Assembly: GCA_016791285.1 (NCBI GenBank)
Contig: JAEUMX010000477.1
Location: 1-10,689, forward strand
Reading direction: 5' to 3'
DNA length: 10,689 bases
Origin: Burkholderiales bacterium
Lineage (GTDB): Bacteria > Pseudomonadota > Gammaproteobacteria > Burkholderiales > JAEUMW01
Shown: piece after piece, positions 8,097 to 10,689 of the stretch
Position numbering within the stretch: the first letter of the stretch is position 1
How the letters are laid out: each line of letters starts with the position of its first letter
The notes under the pieces: generated by a model
What the model saw: the letters and a program-made list of their open reading frames with translations, nothing else
What the model was told of the DNA's origin: nothing
The model's database searches: none
Made by a program: the position numbers and the translations under genes

Positions 8097-9572
8097 TCAT
8101 TCCGCAAACCAAGGGGCGCGCGCGGTCATGATCAACCGCTTCGCCCGTTCCTCGTCCATGCCCGTCAGCTCGATCAAGTCGTCGACCGCGAGATCCGCGA
8201 GATCCTCCTGTGTCGTCACGCCCTTCGAGGCGAGCACCCGCGCCGTCGCGCCGTCCATTCCCTCCAGCGACAGCAGATCTTCCGCGACGCTCTCCACCGC
8301 CTCCTCCGAGGCGATCGCCTGCGTCAGGACCGCGTTGCGCGCCCGGCTGCGCAGTTCGTTGACCGTGTCCTCGTCGAAGGCTTCGATCTCCATGAGCTCC
8401 GTCACGGGCACGTAGGCGATCTCTTCGAGCGTGCTGAAGCCCTCGCGCGCGAGAATCTCCGCCACCTCCGCGTCGACATCGAGCTTCGCCATGAAGAGGT
8501 TCGTGATGACAACGAGCTCCTCCTCGGTCTTGCGGTGAGACTCCTCCTCGGTCATGAGGTTGAGCTCCCACCCGGTGAGCTCGCTCGCGAGCCGGACGTT
8601 CTGGCCGGTGCGCCCGATCGCCTGGGCCAGGTTTTCCTCGTCGACGACGATGTCCATGCTGTGCTTTTCCTCGTCGACCACGATACTCGACACCTCCGCC
8701 GGGGCGAGCGCGTTGATCACGAACTGCGCGGGGTCAGGCGACCACAGGATGATGTCCACCCGCTCACCCGCAAGCTCCCCGGTCACTGCCTGCACACGCG
8801 ACCCTCGCAGGCCGACGCAGGTGCCGATCGGGTCGATGCGCTGATCGTTGGACTTCACCGCGATCTTGGCGCGCGAGCCCGGGTCACGCGCCGCTGCCTT
8901 GATCTCGAGCAGCCCCTCCTCGATCTCGGGCACCTCCAGCTCGAAGAGCTTCACCAGAAACTCCGGCGCGGTGCGCGACAGGATCAGATGTGGACCGCGT
9001 GCCGTGCGATCGATCTTCATCAGGAACGCCCGCACGCGATCGCCGACGCGGAGGTTCTCCTTCGGGATCATCTGATCGCGCGGCAGTACCGCCTCGACCC
9101 GCCCCGACTCGATGATCGCGTTGCCGCGCTCCATGCGCTTGATCATGCCGGTGACGAGGTGCTCCTTGCGGGCGAGGAAATCCTGCAGGATCTGCTCGCG
9201 CTCGGCGTCGCGGATTTTCTGCAGGATCACCTGCTTCGCCGCCTGCGCCCCGATGCGCCCGAATTCAACCGGCTCCAGCGGGTCTTCGACGAACGCCTCG
9301 AGCTGGATGTCCTCGCTACGCTTCAGTGCTTCGCTCAGCGCGATCTGGATCGGCGGGAATTCCATCGCCTCGTCCGCCACCACCTGCCACCGGCGGAAGG
9401 ACTGATAATCCCCTGTGTTGCGGTCGATTTCCACCCGCACATCCACGTCTTCGCTGAAACGCTTCTTCGTCGCCGACGCGAGCGCCTGCTCGAGCGCGGC
9501 GAACACCACGTCGCGGCTCACGTTCTTCTCGCGCGCCAGCGCGTCCACCAGCAGCAAAATTTCCCGACTCAT
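8097..9572 (-). CDS. nusA: Transcription termination/antitermination protein NusA
   Basis: NusA binds RNA polymerase, stimulates pausing and intrinsic termination, and takes part in rRNA and lambda-type antitermination. The 491 residues show an N-terminal polymerase-binding domain (1-130, opening [20 protein letters not shown]), an S1 domain (about 135-200), KH1 with GLRG (254-257), KH2 with IGRTGQ (319-324), and two acidic C-terminal repeats (about 365-425 and 435-491), as in Escherichia coli. The frame is open 26 codons further upstream to 9650, but that stretch overlaps rimP and lacks family resemblance. The ATG at 9572 begins the conserved sequence, 13 bp after rimP, with GGGGAAG just upstream. 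Confidence 0.97.
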   Translation of the reverse strand: MSREILLLVDALAREKNVSRDVVFAALEQALASATKKRFSEDVDVRVEIDRNTGDYQSFRRWQVVADEAMEFPPIQIALSEALKRSEDIQLEAFVEDPLEPVEFGRIGAQAAKQVILQKIRDAEREQILQDFLARKEHLVTGMIKRMERGNAIIESGRVEAVLPRDQMIPKENLRVGDRVRAFLMKIDRTARGPHLILSRTAPEFLVKLFELEVPEIEEGLLEIKAAARDPGSRAKIAVKSNDQRIDPIGTCVGLRGSRVQAVTGELAGERVDIILWSPDPAQFVINALAPAEVSSIVVDEEKHSMDIVVDEENLAQAIGRTGQNVRLASELTGWELNLMTEEESHRKTEEELVVITNLFMAKLDVDAEVAEILAREGFSTLEEIAYVPVTELMEIEAFDEDTVNELRSRARNAVLTQAIASEEAVESVAEDLLSLEGMDGATARVLASKGVTTQEDLADLAVDDLIELTGMDEERAKRLIMTARAPWFAE

Positions 9573-9585
9573 GAGCTTCCCCGCT

Positions 9586-10014
9586 TCATACCCTGGGAAC
9601 GAGCCGCGCTCGATCCAGATCCTGGAACTCGAGCGACACGAGCTTGCCATCCACCTCGATGCTGAGGTGATCCCCGTCCAGGCCGCGCAAGATGCCGGCG
9701 AAGTTTCTGCGGCCCGCGAGCGGCGTGCGCATGCGAACCTGTACCTGCTCCCCGGCGAAGCGCGAGAAGTCGTCCCGTCGCCTCAAGGGACGGTCCAGCC
9801 CCGGCGAAGAAACCTCCAGGCGGTCGTAGTCGATGTTCTCCACAGCGAACACCCGCGACAGGTGGTTGCTGACCTTCACGCAATCGTCGATGGTGATTCC
9901 CTCCGCCTTGTCGATGAACACGCGCAGATGCCTGCCGTGGTTGGCCAGCTCGATGTCCGCGAGCTGATAGCCCAGTCCTGGCAGTAATCCGTCGAGCAGT
10001 GATCGCAGGTCCAT
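9586..10014 (-). CDS. rimP: Ribosome maturation factor RimP
   Basis: This 142-residue two-domain protein (150 in Escherichia coli) binds pre-30S particles and helps early 16S rRNA folding and assembly around S12. The signature [12 protein letters not shown] (68-79) is present, preceded by the alpha/beta N-terminal domain with HLRVFID (29-35) and the [12 protein letters not shown] helix (45-56). The C-terminal SH3-like part contains the [20 protein letters not shown] segment. The ATG at 10014 has no strong Shine-Dalgarno; an ATG five bases upstream is out of frame. It is the first gene of the operon, directly after a leader holding a terminator-like hairpin. Confidence 0.96.
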   Translation of the reverse strand: MDLRSLLDGLLPGLGYQLADIELANHGRHLRVFIDKAEGITIDDCVKVSNHLSRVFAVENIDYDRLEVSSPGLDRPLRRRDDFSRFAGEQVQVRMRTPLAGRRNFAGILRGLDGDHLSIEVDGKLVSLEFQDLDRARLVPRV

Positions 10015-10032
10015 CGCATCGGTGCCACAAAC

Positions 10033-10072
10033 AAAAAATGGGCCGCAAGCCCATCTTGTTGTCTTTCAAGAT
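10033..10072 (-). promoter_or_regulatory. Probable attenuator in the rimP operon leader
   Basis: On the minus strand the leader can form two consecutive hairpins. The first pairs ATCTTG with CAAGAT (10067-10072 with 10053-10058) around an 8-nt loop. The second pairs ATGGGC with GCCCAT (10049-10054 with 10038-10043) around loop TTGCG and runs straight into six T residues (10033-10038), the form of an intrinsic terminator. The two share AT at 10053-10054, so forming the first would shorten the second. It lies only 18 bp before the rimP start and after the operon promoter, so it would control the whole operon. A rimP-leader attenuator family has been described computationally in other proteobacteria; membership is not tested here. 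Confidence 0.6.
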
Positions 10073-10078
10073 TTTTCC

Positions 10079-10108
10079 ATTCTAGCAAATCCTCGCTCCC
10101 CATATAAA
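10079..10108 (-). promoter_or_regulatory. Probable rimP operon promoter, extended -10
   Basis: On the minus strand TAGAAT (10079-10084, five of six matches) is preceded by TGC, an extended -10. TTTATA (10103-10108) 18 bp upstream is a weak -35. The start would fall near 10071-10073, exactly where the first leader hairpin begins. A further weak pair, TTGCCG (10123-10128) and TATATG (10101-10106) with 16-bp spacing, could be a second upstream promoter. The terminator of the preceding gene lies just upstream, so the operon needs a promoter here. Confidence 0.58.
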
Positions 10109-10161
10109 GCGGTTTTCCGGTTCGGCAAGGGGGAACCCGCATGCCCAGGACCCGACCGCCC

Positions 10162-10191
10162 AAAAAAAGAGCCCCGCTCGCGGCGGGGCTC
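10162..10191 (-). terminator. Intrinsic terminator of the OmpA-family gene
   Basis: On the minus strand, a 9-bp perfect stem of GAGCCCCGC and GCGGGGCTC (10183-10191 with 10169-10177) encloses a 5-nt loop and is followed by seven T residues (10162-10168). It begins 23 bp after the stop of the OmpA-family gene and separates it from the rimP operon. Confidence 0.95.
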
Positions 10192-10214
10192 CTGGAGTGC
10201 TTTCGAACGGGAGA

Positions 10215-10689
10215 TTATTGCGGCTTCGTCCCGCTCACGTTGATGTCCACCCGACGGTTCGGCTGCAGGCACTCGATCAAGGCCTTGCGACCCTTCGAGG
10301 ACTTGCAGTCTGCCATCGTCACCTTCAGCTCGGACATGCCCTTGCCGGATGCCGAGATGCGATCCGATGCAATGCCCTTGCTCGTCAGGTATTGCTTGAC
10401 GGTATCGGCACGCCGCTCCGAGAGCTTCTGGTTGTAAGCCTTGCTGCCGATCGGATCGGTGTGGCCGATGGCGATGATGCTGTCGAACGTCGCCCCTTGC
10501 AGCGTGGCCGCCAGTTCGTCGAGCAGCTCGATGCCCTTCGGCTTCAACGCGTACTTGTCGAAGTCGAACAGCACGTCGGCCGAGAAATCGAACTTCTTCG
10601 GCAGCAGCTTCGCCGGCGGCGGTGCGGGCGGCGGGGGCGGCGGCGGGGGCGGCGGCGGGGCTACCACCGGCGGCGGTGGCGGCACCGGC
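10215..10689 (-). CDS. OmpA-family outer-membrane protein, C-terminal peptidoglycan-binding domain, 5' end outside window
   Basis: About 158 C-terminal codons are visible and the frame is open to the window edge; the GTG near 10685 is not a credible start. A proline run (linker) leads into an OmpA/MotB-type domain, which anchors the outer membrane to peptidoglycan in the periplasm. Visible landmarks are VLFDFDKYALKPKG, GHTDPIGSKAYNQKLSERRAD, whose Asp and Arg match the diaminopimelate-binding pair of Escherichia coli OmpA, and NRRVDINVSG near the end. Two cysteines (ADCKSS and IECLQ) match the OmpA disulfide pair. The missing N-terminal part could be an eight-strand beta barrel (OmpA porin) or another domain, so no symbol is given. 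It has its own terminator and is not part of the rimP operon. Confidence 0.92.
   Translation of the reverse strand, partial: PVPPPPPVVAPPPPPPPPPPPAPPPAKLLPKKFDFSADVLFDFDKYALKPKGIELLDELAATLQGATFDSIIAIGHTDPIGSKAYNQKLSERRADTVKQYLTSKGIASDRISASGKGMSELKVTMADCKSSKGRKALIECLQPNRRVDINVSGTKPQ
10614..10660. repeat. G-rich 12-bp tandem repeat encoding the proline linker
   Basis: On the plus strand the unit GGGGGCGGCGGC recurs at 10633 and 10645, with a partial third copy at 10657. The G runs at 10626-10628, 10633-10637, 10645-10649 and 10657-10660 are separated by 4, 7 and 7 bases. This fits the usual G-quadruplex pattern (four runs of three or more G, loops of one to seven). The opposite strand encodes consecutive prolines of the OmpA-family linker. 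The 12-bp unit equals four codons, so gain or loss of a unit keeps the frame. Confidence 0.7.

Noticed and set aside
4897..8415. A 1172-codon open frame on the plus strand.
   Set aside because: It lies opposite truB, rbfA and infB, has low-complexity Arg/His/Leu/Asp-rich composition, and matches no family. It is a GC-driven antisense shadow of well-identified genes.
9573..9650. A 26-codon N-terminal extension of NusA.
   Set aside because: It overlaps the rimP end, is not family-like, and the ATG at 9572 starts exactly at the conserved NusA N-terminus.
8067..9665. A 532-codon open frame on the plus strand opposite nusA.
   Set aside because: It has the same shadow composition as the frame above. 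The minus strand carries complete nusA with all domains.
9569..10069. A minus-strand frame starting in the rimP leader (TTG, MKDNKMGLRP...).
   Set aside because: It overlaps rimP in another frame almost completely and its first codons are the attenuator hairpins. No family resemblance.
10066..10080. A four-codon reading frame (ATG GAA AAA TCT TGA) before the rimP leader, as a possible leader peptide.
   Set aside because: Its ATG overlaps the predicted -10 hexamer, so it would lie upstream of the transcription start, and it has no ribosome-binding site.
1..10689. CRISPR arrays, toxin-antitoxin pairs, defence genes or insertion-sequence ends.
   Set aside because: No regularly spaced repeats, terminal inverted repeats, transposase or nuclease-like small genes are visible. 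Apart from the integrase edge, the window is housekeeping DNA.

Overview
The window is GC-rich bacterial chromosome that most resembles a betaproteobacterium. The grounds are the sequences of DksA, NusA, IF2 and PNPase, the Pro-Arg-His tRNA cluster beside dksA, and a proline-linker OmpA-type protein next to the rimP operon. This placement comes from recalled family resemblance, not from a search. Most of the window is core housekeeping DNA. The left edge (1 to about 538) is the end of an integrated mobile element.

Layout: (1) 1-474 (+) is the C-terminal catalytic half of a tyrosine recombinase, cut by the window edge. It is followed by a short AT-richer spacer with a 10-bp direct repeat. (2) 539-884 (-) is a tRNA cluster transcribed in the order Pro(TGG), Arg(TCT), His(GTG) from a strong sigma70-type promoter with a GC-rich discriminator. 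The recombinase lies against the 3' end of tRNA-His, the classical arrangement of an element integrated at a tRNA gene. (3) 1019-1441 (+) is dksA, divergent from the tRNAs and ending in a strong hairpin terminator. (4) 1548-10014 (-) is the classic transcription/translation operon, in transcription order rimP, nusA, infB, rbfA, truB, rpsO, pnp. It is complete and tightly spaced. (5) 10015-10161 is its promoter and leader, with a probable transcription attenuator. (6) 10215 to the right edge (-) is the C-terminal part of an OmpA-family outer-membrane protein with its own terminator.

How the parts fit: the operon makes factors for 30S maturation (RimP, RbfA), transcription elongation and antitermination (NusA), initiation (IF2), tRNA pseudouridylation (TruB), a 30S protein (S15) and RNA turnover (PNPase). 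DksA, with ppGpp, controls stable-RNA promoters, and the neighbouring tRNA promoter has the GC-rich discriminator typical of its targets. Each operon gene follows the previous one within about 80 nt. rpsO probably also has an internal promoter.

I found no CRISPR array, toxin-antitoxin pair, defence system or convincing new multi-gene system. The points most worth a second look are the two overlapping hairpins in the rimP leader, the recombinase/tRNA-His junction with its 21-bp-phased repeats, the Arg-to-Ser change in the recombinase active site, and the G-rich 12-bp repeat that encodes the OmpA proline linker.
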